Below are positions 1-9,129 of a stretch of DNA of 64,000 bases, piece by piece. Origin of the DNA: an uncultured Caryophanales bacterium (GTDB taxonomy: Bacteria > Bacillota_I > Bacilli_A > RFN20 > CAG-826); NCBI GenBank assembly GCA_902464635.1, contig CABQKC010000001.1, positions 44,023-108,022 on the forward strand. Reading direction: 5' to 3'. Below the pieces are notes generated by a model that did not search any database, had not been told where the DNA came from, and saw only the letters and a program-made list of their open reading frames with translations. A program made the translations under genes and the position numbers. Position 1 is the stretch's first letter; the number at the start of each line of letters is the position of its first letter.

Positions 1-939
1 ACACGTGATAAAAATAAGGCAAAGAACAAAAAGGAACTAACCCGTTTCCTTTTCTGCATGGCATTTCTAATAATACCAATCATCCATTTCTTTCTCTTTT
101 ATCTTTATGTCAACATGAATTCTTTCATCATGGCTTTCCAAACATATACTCTAGATTATGATTTAGAGAGAATTGTCACCACATTTGCTGGGTGGGAAAA
201 CTTCAAGGTTGCACTTTCCTCCTTTTCAAAATATCCATATATGTTGAAAAATTCCTTGATTTTCTGCGCAGTTGATTTATTTCTCGCCCAGCCTCTTGCT
301 TTGCTTGCATCCTATTATATATATAAGAAAAAACCAGGAAGCGCGCTCTTCCGTACGGTTCTTTACCTCCCACAAGTATTATCTAGCATTGTATTAGGAC
401 TCTTATTTAGATATGTAGTTCAAAATGCCATACCAGAAATCTTATTTAATTTGTTTGGCACCGAAAAGGTGGATGCTCTAGGTGATCCGAATATGCAGCT
501 CTGGGTAATGATTACTTTCAATGTTGTCATGAGCTTCGGTGTTAATGTCTTGCTTTATAGCAATGCGATGGGCAATGTAAACCCTGCCCTTATCGAAAGC
601 GCTTCTCTTGATGGGGCAAATACACTTTCTATCTTGTGGCATGTTGTCTTGCCAAAGATTTATCCAACTATTGTATCTTTGGCTATTGTTATCATTTCCC
701 AATTATTCGTATCTCAATACCAGGTATTCAATATTTATGGGGAGAATGCGATGGCCATGGGGAATGTTGGCTACTTCATTTATCTAAATTCCCTAAAATC
801 CGACATTCTTGGAGGCGTACCAAATTATATTAGTTATCCGGCCTTAGCTGCCTTTGGCTTGGTTTTGACCGCGATTATAGTTCCAACAACCTTCTTAGTA
901 AAATTCTTACTAAATAGGTTTGGGCCAAGCGAGGATTAG
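1..939 (+). CDS. ABC sugar transporter permease (5'-partial)
   Basis: Inner-membrane subunit of a carbohydrate ABC importer of the LplB/UgpA type. The reading frame is open from base 1, so the N-terminus lies outside the window; the ATG at 58 is probably internal. About six hydrophobic segments are visible, and the cytoplasmic EAA loop that docks on the ATPase reads ESASLDGANTLSILWHVVLP. The next gene, a second permease, starts 2 bases after this stop, giving the usual heterodimer. No solute-binding protein or ATPase is visible here; they may lie upstream. The substrate cannot be read from the sequence, but the GH127 and DUF4838 genes downstream suggest plant or host glycan oligosaccharides. 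Confidence 0.9.
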   Translation, partial: TRDKNKAKNKKELTRFLFCMAFLIIPIIHFFLFYLYVNMNSFIMAFQTYTLDYDLERIVTTFAGWENFKVALSSFSKYPYMLKNSLIFCAVDLFLAQPLALLASYYIYKKKPGSALFRTVLYLPQVLSSIVLGLLFRYVVQNAIPEILFNLFGTEKVDALGDPNMQLWVMITFNVVMSFGVNVLLYSNAMGNVNPALIESASLDGANTLSILWHVVLPKIYPTIVSLAIVIISQLFVSQYQVFNIYGENAMAMGNVGYFIYLNSLKSDILGGVPNYISYPALAAFGLVLTAIIVPTTFLVKFLLNRFGPSED

Positions 940-941
940 TT

Positions 942-1970
942 ATGGAAAAAGTTAGGACCAACTCAATGAATAACATAAAACGCGGCAGGAAGCCGAAATC
1001 ATCAAAGATCGATATTTGCTTCTATGTCCTCCTTGCTATCTTGATTTCTTTATTTGCTTTATTCTTGCTCTTCCTTCTTCTTTGGGGGTTAATGACTTCC
1101 TTGAAGAGCAAAAATGACTTTGAGCAAAACGGAGCAATCGCCTTCCCGTTTGTTGATTGGGGGAACTGGGAGAATCCACTAGCTAGCAATTATCAATTGT
1201 TCCATCTTAAGAATTACGGGATTATCTTCAAGAATTTGATATTCATGCAGCTTAATGCCTCTTGGTATGTCGGGGATACTCTCATCATGCATTCGCAAGA
1301 GAATATTGGCTTCTTATCAATGTTAATGAATACACTTGTCTATGCAGGTGTAGGGGGATTAATTTGCTCGGTTGTACCTGCAATTACTGCCTATATTACA
1401 TCTAAATATAAATATAAGATCTGTACGGTCATAAATGTTGTATTCACCTTAATGTTATCAATCCCAATCGTTGGTGCATTGCCTAGTGAATTAACTTGGT
1501 TAAGGCAATTAGGGTTATTCGATAGCCTTTGGGGAAACTTCCTACGTTTCTTCTCTGGGGCAGGCATGTATTACTTTGTCTATTATGCCTTCTTCTCTTC
1601 CTTGTCTAATACATATAGGGAAGCAGCTGAAATAGATGGTGCGAATGACTTCACGGTCATGTTCCGTATCTATTTCCCGATGGCTATAAAAACTATTGGA
1701 ACGGTCTTCCTAATCCAATTCATTGCCTTATGGAATGACTGGCAGGCGACAATGTTATATCTTCCAACCCATCCAACATTAGCTAGGGCGGTATATGAAA
1801 TGTCTCTAGCTAAATCTGACATTGGGACAGGGACTGAAAAGTTCTTATTGCAAACTACCCCACTAAAGATTACGGCTTCGATGATATTAGCAGTCCCAAT
1901 CACAATCATATTCGTTATTTTCAGGAATAAACTCATGGGCAATGTCTCTGTGGGTGGATTAAAAGAATAA
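942..1970 (+). CDS. ABC sugar transporter permease, LplC/YtcP type
   Basis: Second permease of the same importer (342 aa). After a basic cytoplasmic N-terminus it has a long hydrophobic helix at about residues 24-50 and further membrane segments. The EAA loop is EAAEIDGANDFTVMFRIYFP. It is longer than many homologues because of a periplasm-side insertion at about residues 55-115, rich in Trp, Asn and Phe. It follows the first permease by 2 bases and precedes a secreted protein by 16 bases with a weak AAGGAG site at 1971, so all are probably translated from one mRNA. Confidence 0.9.
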   Translation: MEKVRTNSMNNIKRGRKPKSSKIDICFYVLLAILISLFALFLLFLLLWGLMTSLKSKNDFEQNGAIAFPFVDWGNWENPLASNYQLFHLKNYGIIFKNLIFMQLNASWYVGDTLIMHSQENIGFLSMLMNTLVYAGVGGLICSVVPAITAYITSKYKYKICTVINVVFTLMLSIPIVGALPSELTWLRQLGLFDSLWGNFLRFFSGAGMYYFVYYAFFSSLSNTYREAAEIDGANDFTVMFRIYFPMAIKTIGTVFLIQFIALWNDWQATMLYLPTHPTLARAVYEMSLAKSDIGTGTEKFLLQTTPLKITASMILAVPITIIFVIFRNKLMGNVSVGGLKE

Positions 1971-1986
1971 AAGGAGTATCAACAAA

Positions 1987-4900
1987 ATGAAAAAAGCAAA
2001 AGCGTTATTCACACTGGCAACTTTATCCATTCTTGGGCTTTCTACTATTTCTAATTCTGTTTTGGAAACAAAAGGGGAAGAAGTCTCCATAAATAATCTA
2101 GATGTAGAAGATTCCTATAACATTGGAGATTTATTATTTATCTCCAAGGATGTAACTCTTTCTAAAGATGGCAAGGATACAAAAGTTACCGCTTCTTATC
2201 TTACTTATCCAAACGGATCTTCTAAATCTGCCTCTTCTTATAAATTAGATAGTTATGGCAAATATACCCTTTTATTAGTAGGGGAAGATAAGATTACTTA
2301 CACCAAATCATTCTCTGTTTTTAAAGATGTCTATACTTTTGGCGGGGATAAATCTTCTATCGATTATGGTTCTCTTAATCCCCAATTTGCCTCTAGCGGA
2401 TATCCTTATGGATTAAAAGTTGGCTTGACTGAAGGCGATACATTTACTTTCTCTAAGCCGATAGATTTATCAAAATCCAAATACCAAAAATTAATCATGT
2501 GGAATGTCAAGGATTTAGGAGTCAATCCTAGTGTCCATTCCATTACAGTCCGCGTTACCGATGCTTATGATCCTGAAAATTATTTCACGATTACAAATAG
2601 CAAGGGCTCCTATTATTATGAAAACTATATCTCTGCTGGATTTAACGGAAGCAGAATTGCCGGCTTATCTAAAGATGACTCTGGCACGATTACAATCGAT
2701 TCAACAAATTATCGTATTAGTCCAACTGGCGGTACTTCCATAACTGGTAATAACCCTACATCGAATGTTTATAACAATGTCTCCTATTATTTGGATACTT
2801 CTAATCCAAGCAATTACCGTATCTATGCCGAAAATGACCAAGCTAGAAACTATGCATTAGTCAGCGAATTAAATAATCCAAGCATATATCCTGATACAAA
2901 TTTTGCCGGTTTTAAGACTGGCTTAGTCTATATCTCTCTTACTGCAACTGGATATAGCGGAGTAGATAGCGCTCCTATCGAAATTGGTGAAATCGGAGGA
3001 ATAAAAGGCGAAAGCCTTAATCCAATGGATTACTATAAGGATGAGATTAATCCAATAATTGATTTAAATTCAAAAAAGAAAGCAAACGTTGTCGGCGGAC
3101 TTGAAATCAAGATTCCAGAAGCCAAGGCTTTTGATGAAACTGCCCTTTCTGGAGACTTAAAGAAGACTGTCTATTATGGATATGATTCTTCTTCAAAGAA
3201 GATGATTGCCGTCAAGAATGATTCCTTTACCCCGACTGAAAAAGGTATCTATACAATTATTTATGAAGCAACTGACGTATATGGCAATGTCGGAACTGAG
3301 AGAATTGATTTATTCGTTTCTTCTTTCGGTGAGGAAGGAATCCATTTCGAGGTCAAGCCATTAGAAGGATTAAAAGCCGGGACCTTAGTTAAATTTGATA
3401 ATTTCGAGGCAACTTCCTTAAATGATGACTGCGTTACTAAAGTCGAAGTAAAAGATCCAAGTGGTAAGATTGATGTTATTTCTTCTACTGACCAATATAA
3501 ATTAGAAAAAGCTGGCAAATATCATCTTACATATCGTTACCAAGATAGTTTCTATTCTGGTAAAAAAGAATATGAATTTGATGTTGATGTCAATAATAAC
3601 GCCACATTTGAAACCGATAAGGTTAGCCTTCCACATTACTTCATGAAAGGCTCTTCCTATACAATAGATGTTCCTAATGCCTATACATATGGTAAAGATG
3701 GCGAGAGCAAAGACAAAATCCTTTCCTATGTCAAATTCGATGATGAAGAATATAAGGAATTTGATCCTCTTGATCTAGAAATAAGTGGAAATAAATATGT
3801 TTCCTTTAAATTTGTTCCAGAAAGTAACCCATCTACATTAATCGAGACCGATAGAGTAAATATTATCGATACCGGCTATGATGGCAAGAATGTATACCTT
3901 ACTAAATATTTCGTTGGAGATTTCACTGGCAAAGATGTCAAAGATAGCGAAGGCAAGAATGCTGATTATGTACGTTATCAAAGTAAGCTCACCGGAAATG
4001 GATCGATGGAATTTATCAACAAATTGCTCCTCTCTGGATTTGAATTCTCCTTTAAGACCAATATTTCTAATAAGGTAAGAATGCACCTTATCCCATTTAG
4101 CGACGGAGAAGAAGTAACCATTGAATTTGAAGCTTCTAAAGTTAGCGTGAACGGAAGAACCCAAGCCGCAAGCGAAAACTATCAAGGTAGTGGCGCTACT
4201 ATTCTTTATAGCTCTACTAATAGCACCCTTACTGTTGCAGGAGCCAACTTTACTCTTGATAACCCATTTAAAGACGATTCTTTCTTGCTAAAAATCGAAG
4301 CAGAAGGATTAAAAGAATCTTCATATATCGATATCTCTAAAGTAGGCAACCAACCTTTCCGTTCTTATTCCAATAGGGATAGAATCCAACCAATGGCTTC
4401 TGCCCTTTTCCCAGAGCAAGTCGCTCATGTTGGCGAAAGAAGTACTCTTTATAAACCAAATGTTGCTGATGTTTTAACTCCAGTTAGCGATAAAAACGTC
4501 TTCTTGACCGTTGTTAAAAATATCTCTGGCTCAGTTAAGAAAGTAAAGGATGTAAATAGCGGAAAAGAGATTTCTAGCGTTTCTGATTTCTCTTCCAACT
4601 ACGAAATCGAATATGACGAATATGGCTCTTATGTCATTAGTTATGGCGTCTTAGATGGTGCAGGCAACTCAATCTCTGGCGGATTAAAAGGATTAGTCAG
4701 TGTTATTGATAGAGAAGTACCAGTCATAACAACTAAGGTTTCAACCCACACAATAAAAGCAAATGTTGCCAGTGCACTTCCTGTATTTGAAGGAACTGAT
4801 AACTTGACAAGTCCAGAAAAATTAGAGATTTGGCACTTAGTCTATAACGATAAGAAAGTCTTGACTGCTAGTGTTCCAAATGGTGATAAAGCCACAATTT

Positions 4901-4989
4901 CGACAAAGGGAACATATACAGTCTATGTAACTGTGCAAGACGAAGAAGGCAATACCGCTTATAGCGAATATACCTTGATTGTCGAATAA
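1987..4989 (+). CDS. large secreted Ig-like multidomain protein
   Basis: A 1000-aa exported protein. Residues 1-30 form a Sec signal peptide (KKAK, then a hydrophobic stretch) without a lipobox Cys. The rest is beta-rich, with several repeats that end in patterns such as GIYTIIYEATDVYGN (about residue 420), GKYHLTYRYQDS, GSYVISYGVLDGAGN and GTYTVYVTVQDEEGN (C-terminus), typical of Ig-like/DUF5011-like extracellular modules. No catalytic signature or wall-sorting motif is visible. Its place between sugar permeases and glycoside-hydrolase-like lipoproteins suggests a surface role in glycan capture. The stop overlaps the ribosome site of the next gene. Exact function unknown. Confidence 0.8.
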   Translation: MKKAKALFTLATLSILGLSTISNSVLETKGEEVSINNLDVEDSYNIGDLLFISKDVTLSKDGKDTKVTASYLTYPNGSSKSASSYKLDSYGKYTLLLVGEDKITYTKSFSVFKDVYTFGGDKSSIDYGSLNPQFASSGYPYGLKVGLTEGDTFTFSKPIDLSKSKYQKLIMWNVKDLGVNPSVHSITVRVTDAYDPENYFTITNSKGSYYYENYISAGFNGSRIAGLSKDDSGTITIDSTNYRISPTGGTSITGNNPTSNVYNNVSYYLDTSNPSNYRIYAENDQARNYALVSELNNPSIYPDTNFAGFKTGLVYISLTATGYSGVDSAPIEIGEIGGIKGESLNPMDYYKDEINPIIDLNSKKKANVVGGLEIKIPEAKAFDETALSGDLKKTVYYGYDSSSKKMIAVKNDSFTPTEKGIYTIIYEATDVYGNVGTERIDLFVSSFGEEGIHFEVKPLEGLKAGTLVKFDNFEATSLNDDCVTKVEVKDPSGKIDVISSTDQYKLEKAGKYHLTYRYQDSFYSGKKEYEFDVDVNNNATFETDKVSLPHYFMKGSSYTIDVPNAYTYGKDGESKDKILSYVKFDDEEYKEFDPLDLEISGNKYVSFKFVPESNPSTLIETDRVNIIDTGYDGKNVYLTKYFVGDFTGKDVKDSEGKNADYVRYQSKLTGNGSMEFINKLLLSGFEFSFKTNISNKVRMHLIPFSDGEEVTIEFEASKVSVNGRTQAASENYQGSGATILYSSTNSTLTVAGANFTLDNPFKDDSFLLKIEAEGLKESSYIDISKVGNQPFRSYSNRDRIQPMASALFPEQVAHVGERSTLYKPNVADVLTPVSDKNVFLTVVKNISGSVKKVKDVNSGKEISSVSDFSSNYEIEYDEYGSYVISYGVLDGAGNSISGGLKGLVSVIDREVPVITTKVSTHTIKANVASALPVFEGTDNLTSPEKLEIWHLVYNDKKVLTASVPNGDKATISTKGTYTVYVTVQDEEGNTAYSEYTLIVE

Positions 4990-5002
4990 GGAGGACATGC
5001 AT

Positions 5003-7033
5003 ATGAAAATTAAAAGAAAACAAACATTAATCTTCACCTTAGCAGCTGCAGCAATTGCCTTGCTACCTTCTTGTGGGACTAATGAGACAATTGATTCTTC
5101 TGAATCTGGAAATGGTGGGGGATCTACTCCTACTTTGAATACAAAACATCAATTTATTGCTACCCCAACTTCTTCCTATTTGCTCCAAAATGGTAAGACT
5201 CCTTATAAAGTAATCATCCCAAAATCAAGCGATGATCAACTACTTTATGCTAGAAGCGAACTTGTTAATTTGTTTAAGGAAGCAACTGATATTGAACTAA
5301 GTGTCATAACTGAAAGTGCCTCTCTTACTTTTAATGAAGAATCTACTTATATTTCCCTAGGGACTAATTCTTATTGGAGCAGTGCTTCTTTAGGGGATAA
5401 AGCCAATTTAGATGATTTTGGTAGAGATGGCTCCCGCATTGTTACCAAAGGCAAATCAGTCTTCATCTTTGGCAATACAAATTATGGAACTCTATATGGA
5501 GTCTATAATTTCTTGAAACTCAATTTCAATTTCGAGACTTATTACCATGATTGCTATTCCTTAGATAAAAACGTCAAGGATTTACATTTATGTAATTATG
5601 ATGTCATCGATATCCCTGATATCTCAAAGAGGGTAAAAAGAGGTCTTCTTTTCCCAACTGCCAACCAAAACCAAATGTTTACATATAGGATGAGAACAGC
5701 AGATGATGTTGCTACTGTCTTACTCCCTATTCACCTTGGCGATTCTAGGAATAATGTTTGGAATGCTAACCACAATAGCTTCTATTATTTCCCAAAAGAT
5801 AAATACGAGAAAGCCCATCCAAAGTTCTATGCTCCAAAAGGCGACCAACTTTGCTTCACCGCTAGAGGAGACGAAGCTGAACTTACCAAGATGGTCGAAT
5901 TTGCTGCTGAAAAGATTGAACAATCATTAACTTGGTATCCAGTTGCCGAATTCCCTACCTATTCTAGGGCTTTCTTAGGCATGAATGACGTTCCTGATCT
6001 TTGTGATTGCGAAGCTTGTACCAAAATTAAAGACAACCATAATGGTGCGATTGTCTCTACCGTAATTCTATTTATGAAGCGCGTTGGCAAATTAGTAAAC
6101 GCCTGGATGGATAAACCAGAAAATGCCGCCTATAAGCGTGATATGGATTATTCTTTCTTTGCCTATCAAAGTGCGATTACCCCTCCATTTAAGGAAAATG
6201 ATGATGGAACATTCGAATATAATCCTGATATCATCCCTGAAGATGGGGTCAAATTGATGCCATTCGTCGCTTCAATGAACTTTGACTATGGACGTTCTTT
6301 CTATAGCTCTGCTAATGATGAAGCAAGAAAAATATTGAAGGCCTGGGGCAATTTCTATCCTGGAACATGGGCATGGAGCTATGGTGGATTCTACAATGAC
6401 TATATCTCATTCTATGATATCTATAACTTCTATACCGATTATCATGAATATCTAGCTAAATATAACTATTCCCTTTCCTTCGAACAGGTAAAAAATGACC
6501 AAAGGGGTGCTGATCCAGGATTTGGAGGTCTAGCAAATTATGTCCTTTGCAAAAAGAGCTGGAATTCTTCATTAGACATCAATGACTTAATCGAAGATTT
6601 CATGAATAACATGTATGAAGATGCAGCCCCAGTTATGAAGGAAATGCTACATAAATTACGTGTCTGGTTTGCTAAGATTATCGAAAAATTCGGTATCGGG
6701 AACGGCGGTTCCATGCAATCTGACATTTCCGGTAACAAGAAATATTATGGCATTGGCTTCTTACAAGAACTCTTTGAATTATGCGATGAAGCCTATGGAA
6801 AAATTGAAGTCTACAAAAAAGACCAAGCCAAATATAAGAGATTAAAGACCTATATTGATATTGAATGGCTTTTCCCTGCAAAAGTTGCAATTTCTTGCTA
6901 TGAAACTAGCTTCACTCACGAAGAATATGTTGCCATAAAGAAGAAATTCAAAAACCTTTGCTTAGATTTAAGCATCAAAGATATCAAGGAATTTACATCT
7001 ATTAATTCCTTCTTGGAAAGTTTAGGAGTATAA
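5003..7033 (+). CDS. DUF4838 lipoprotein, glycoside-hydrolase-like
   Basis: Predicted lipoprotein of 676 aa. The start at 5003 (MKIKRKQ) is chosen because AAGGAGGA at 4988-4995 lies 7 bases upstream; an ATG at 4997 and a TTG at 4979 are less likely. The signal peptide ends in LLPSC, a lipobox. Residues about 45-180 resemble the N-terminal domain found before alpha-glucuronidase-like barrels (KVIIPKSSDDQLLYARSEL, then YGTLYGVYNFL). The middle is DUF4838, with the characteristic Cys cluster MNDVPDLCDCEACTKI and a following aromatic-rich barrel region. DUF4838 proteins occur in polysaccharide-utilisation loci; substrate is not established here. Confidence 0.8.
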   Translation: MKIKRKQTLIFTLAAAAIALLPSCGTNETIDSSESGNGGGSTPTLNTKHQFIATPTSSYLLQNGKTPYKVIIPKSSDDQLLYARSELVNLFKEATDIELSVITESASLTFNEESTYISLGTNSYWSSASLGDKANLDDFGRDGSRIVTKGKSVFIFGNTNYGTLYGVYNFLKLNFNFETYYHDCYSLDKNVKDLHLCNYDVIDIPDISKRVKRGLLFPTANQNQMFTYRMRTADDVATVLLPIHLGDSRNNVWNANHNSFYYFPKDKYEKAHPKFYAPKGDQLCFTARGDEAELTKMVEFAAEKIEQSLTWYPVAEFPTYSRAFLGMNDVPDLCDCEACTKIKDNHNGAIVSTVILFMKRVGKLVNAWMDKPENAAYKRDMDYSFFAYQSAITPPFKENDDGTFEYNPDIIPEDGVKLMPFVASMNFDYGRSFYSSANDEARKILKAWGNFYPGTWAWSYGGFYNDYISFYDIYNFYTDYHEYLAKYNYSLSFEQVKNDQRGADPGFGGLANYVLCKKSWNSSLDINDLIEDFMNNMYEDAAPVMKEMLHKLRVWFAKIIEKFGIGNGGSMQSDISGNKKYYGIGFLQELFELCDEAYGKIEVYKKDQAKYKRLKTYIDIEWLFPAKVAISCYETSFTHEEYVAIKKKFKNLCLDLSIKDIKEFTSINSFLESLGV

Positions 7034-7035
7034 GC

Positions 7036-9117
7036 ATGAAGAAAAACAAAATTCTCATTACAACTGGATTATTAGTTCTCTCTTTGGGAAGCTTAATCTC
7101 TTGTGGGGATAATACAAACCAATCTTCCCAAAGTGTAGTTAGCGACCTAAGTTTAAGTGACACCAATGTTGAAATGCTTTTTGGTGATACCTATGAATTA
7201 GTCGCCAAAGGTGCTTCTAGTCCCCTTACTTGGACTAGCTCTAATGAAAATGTATTAACTGTTGATGATGGTAGTGTTAATGCGGTAGGAGAAGGAGAAG
7301 CAGATATTATCGTTTCTGATGGATCTAGTAGAGCCAGCTGCCATTTTAGCGTTACTTTCAAGGATTTATTACCAGCTTTACTTATTGATAATCTTTCTGG
7401 TGATTCAATTTCTTTAGTAAAAGGCTCTTCATTTTCATTAAGAGGAAATGCTCTATTCAACGGAAAAATCTATTCCTGCCCAATTTCGATTATTATCGAT
7501 GATGAAGAAATGCTTACTTTAGATGGCAATTCCTTAGTAGGGAAAAAAGCCGGGACTAGCGAAGTTAGAATCAAAGGAAACTGGAACAATTTCGATAATC
7601 CTTTAATGGAAAAAACCATCAAGGTTACTGTTAGCGATGATATTTCCATGTATCCAAAGGTTACAATCGGTAGCAATAGTTTTGTTACTAATGATCTTGA
7701 ACTTGCCTTAGTTTCTAGCTGGGAAGGCAAGGAATATAATACAAGTGCGAATGTTGAATTTGTCGTTTCTTCTAGTGGAATAGAAAGAAAGGCCACTTTA
7801 TCTATTGAAGATAATACTGTTGCTAGTTTAGATGAATTTGGTAACATCAAGGCCAAAAAGACTGGCAGCACTAAATTGCATGGCACCTATAGCGATAATG
7901 AAGGCAATGTCTATACTAGCTTCATTACAGTTACTGTTTTCTGCCCATTAGCCACTAATACCAAACAATTAAAGATATCTGCTGAATCTCCATTCCCGGT
8001 AAAAGAATATTTCGGGACCGATGCAAGCATTGTCTATGCTAAGCAAGGCGACAGGGAACTGGAATTCCTTTCAAATGGATTTATTAAAGATCTAGAAGCA
8101 AAAGGAGATGCTTCTGAACCGTTGTTAGTCTTAACCACTAGGGGAGGATATTATTTCTCCAATACATTTGTCTATACCCGTTCCCTAAATAAAGATAACT
8201 TCGCTTCAACTTTCATGCTATCGGAAGGAAAAATTGTCGACGGTTATTACATCCTAGAAGAAGACATCCTAACTAGCATTGATATGACTAAGCAAATATC
8301 TTCCTATTATCAAGCTGGTAATGCGAAAAACTGTTATTTCAAGGGTACTTTTGATGGTCAAGGACATACAATAAGTGCCAAAGTTGCTAGAGAAGGTATA
8401 TTCGGTGGATTAGGCGAAACTGCGCTAATCAAGAATACCCATTTCAATTTCACCTTCAATTCTAAGGATTATTGCTCTGGTCTAGCTAGAAATAACTGGA
8501 CTAACCAAGTAAAGGGATGGAAGGCAACTTTAAGTGACCTATATGTAACTACAACTAATTATTATGACCATTCATATTCATTATTCGAAGTTCGTTTCAA
8601 TGATATGATCATGGAAAATATCTATGTAAAACTTACCTTAGATAAGAGTTGCAAAGAAGTTACTTCCGGAACTCAAGAAAAAGGCGCATTGTTCCGTGTA
8701 GACAATACGATTACTAATGGTCCATATGGCTCATATCATGGCGATTTCCAAAACGTCTATGTAGTTAGTGATGTATTTATGCCTATTGCTAGCGGATATG
8801 TTGGGAAAGATAATCTATTTGTCTGCTACGCCAAAAACGATAAGGATAAACTAGGGAGTTACGAACGTGGCGGCATCGATTCCCAGATTATGTGCTGCGC
8901 TGTTGGCTCTAAAAACGAAAAGGATAGCAAGGAAGCTGCTTTATTTGGAAGCTTACCTACCTGTACCTGGTATTTCAAAGCAACTAATAACACTACATTA
9001 GTTTGGGTCTATGAGGCTCAGCCTTCTTTCAATAATGGCGGTATTAAACGTTATAACACAGTCGAAGATCTAAGAAACGACAACGTCAGCAAGATTGGTA
9101 GCTGGAACGTGGAGTAA
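7036..9117 (+). CDS. lipoprotein with Big_2 and GLUG-like domains
   Basis: A 693-aa lipoprotein (LGSLISCGD lipobox) starting 2 bases after the previous stop, with GGAG in the end of that gene as its ribosome site. Residues about 37-105 are a bacterial Ig-like Big_2 domain (LTWTSSNENVLTVDDGSVNAVGEGEADI), and two more similar units follow to about residue 300. The C-terminal third carries GTFDGQGHTI and GIFGGLGETALIKNTHF, typical of GLUG or beta-helix surface proteins. No active site seen. Probably a surface-anchored adhesin or glycan-binding protein in this operon. Confidence 0.75.
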   Translation: MKKNKILITTGLLVLSLGSLISCGDNTNQSSQSVVSDLSLSDTNVEMLFGDTYELVAKGASSPLTWTSSNENVLTVDDGSVNAVGEGEADIIVSDGSSRASCHFSVTFKDLLPALLIDNLSGDSISLVKGSSFSLRGNALFNGKIYSCPISIIIDDEEMLTLDGNSLVGKKAGTSEVRIKGNWNNFDNPLMEKTIKVTVSDDISMYPKVTIGSNSFVTNDLELALVSSWEGKEYNTSANVEFVVSSSGIERKATLSIEDNTVASLDEFGNIKAKKTGSTKLHGTYSDNEGNVYTSFITVTVFCPLATNTKQLKISAESPFPVKEYFGTDASIVYAKQGDRELEFLSNGFIKDLEAKGDASEPLLVLTTRGGYYFSNTFVYTRSLNKDNFASTFMLSEGKIVDGYYILEEDILTSIDMTKQISSYYQAGNAKNCYFKGTFDGQGHTISAKVAREGIFGGLGETALIKNTHFNFTFNSKDYCSGLARNNWTNQVKGWKATLSDLYVTTTNYYDHSYSLFEVRFNDMIMENIYVKLTLDKSCKEVTSGTQEKGALFRVDNTITNGPYGSYHGDFQNVYVVSDVFMPIASGYVGKDNLFVCYAKNDKDKLGSYERGGIDSQIMCCAVGSKNEKDSKEAALFGSLPTCTWYFKATNNTTLVWVYEAQPSFNNGGIKRYNTVEDLRNDNVSKIGSWNVE

Positions 9118-9129
9118 ACAAAATTATTT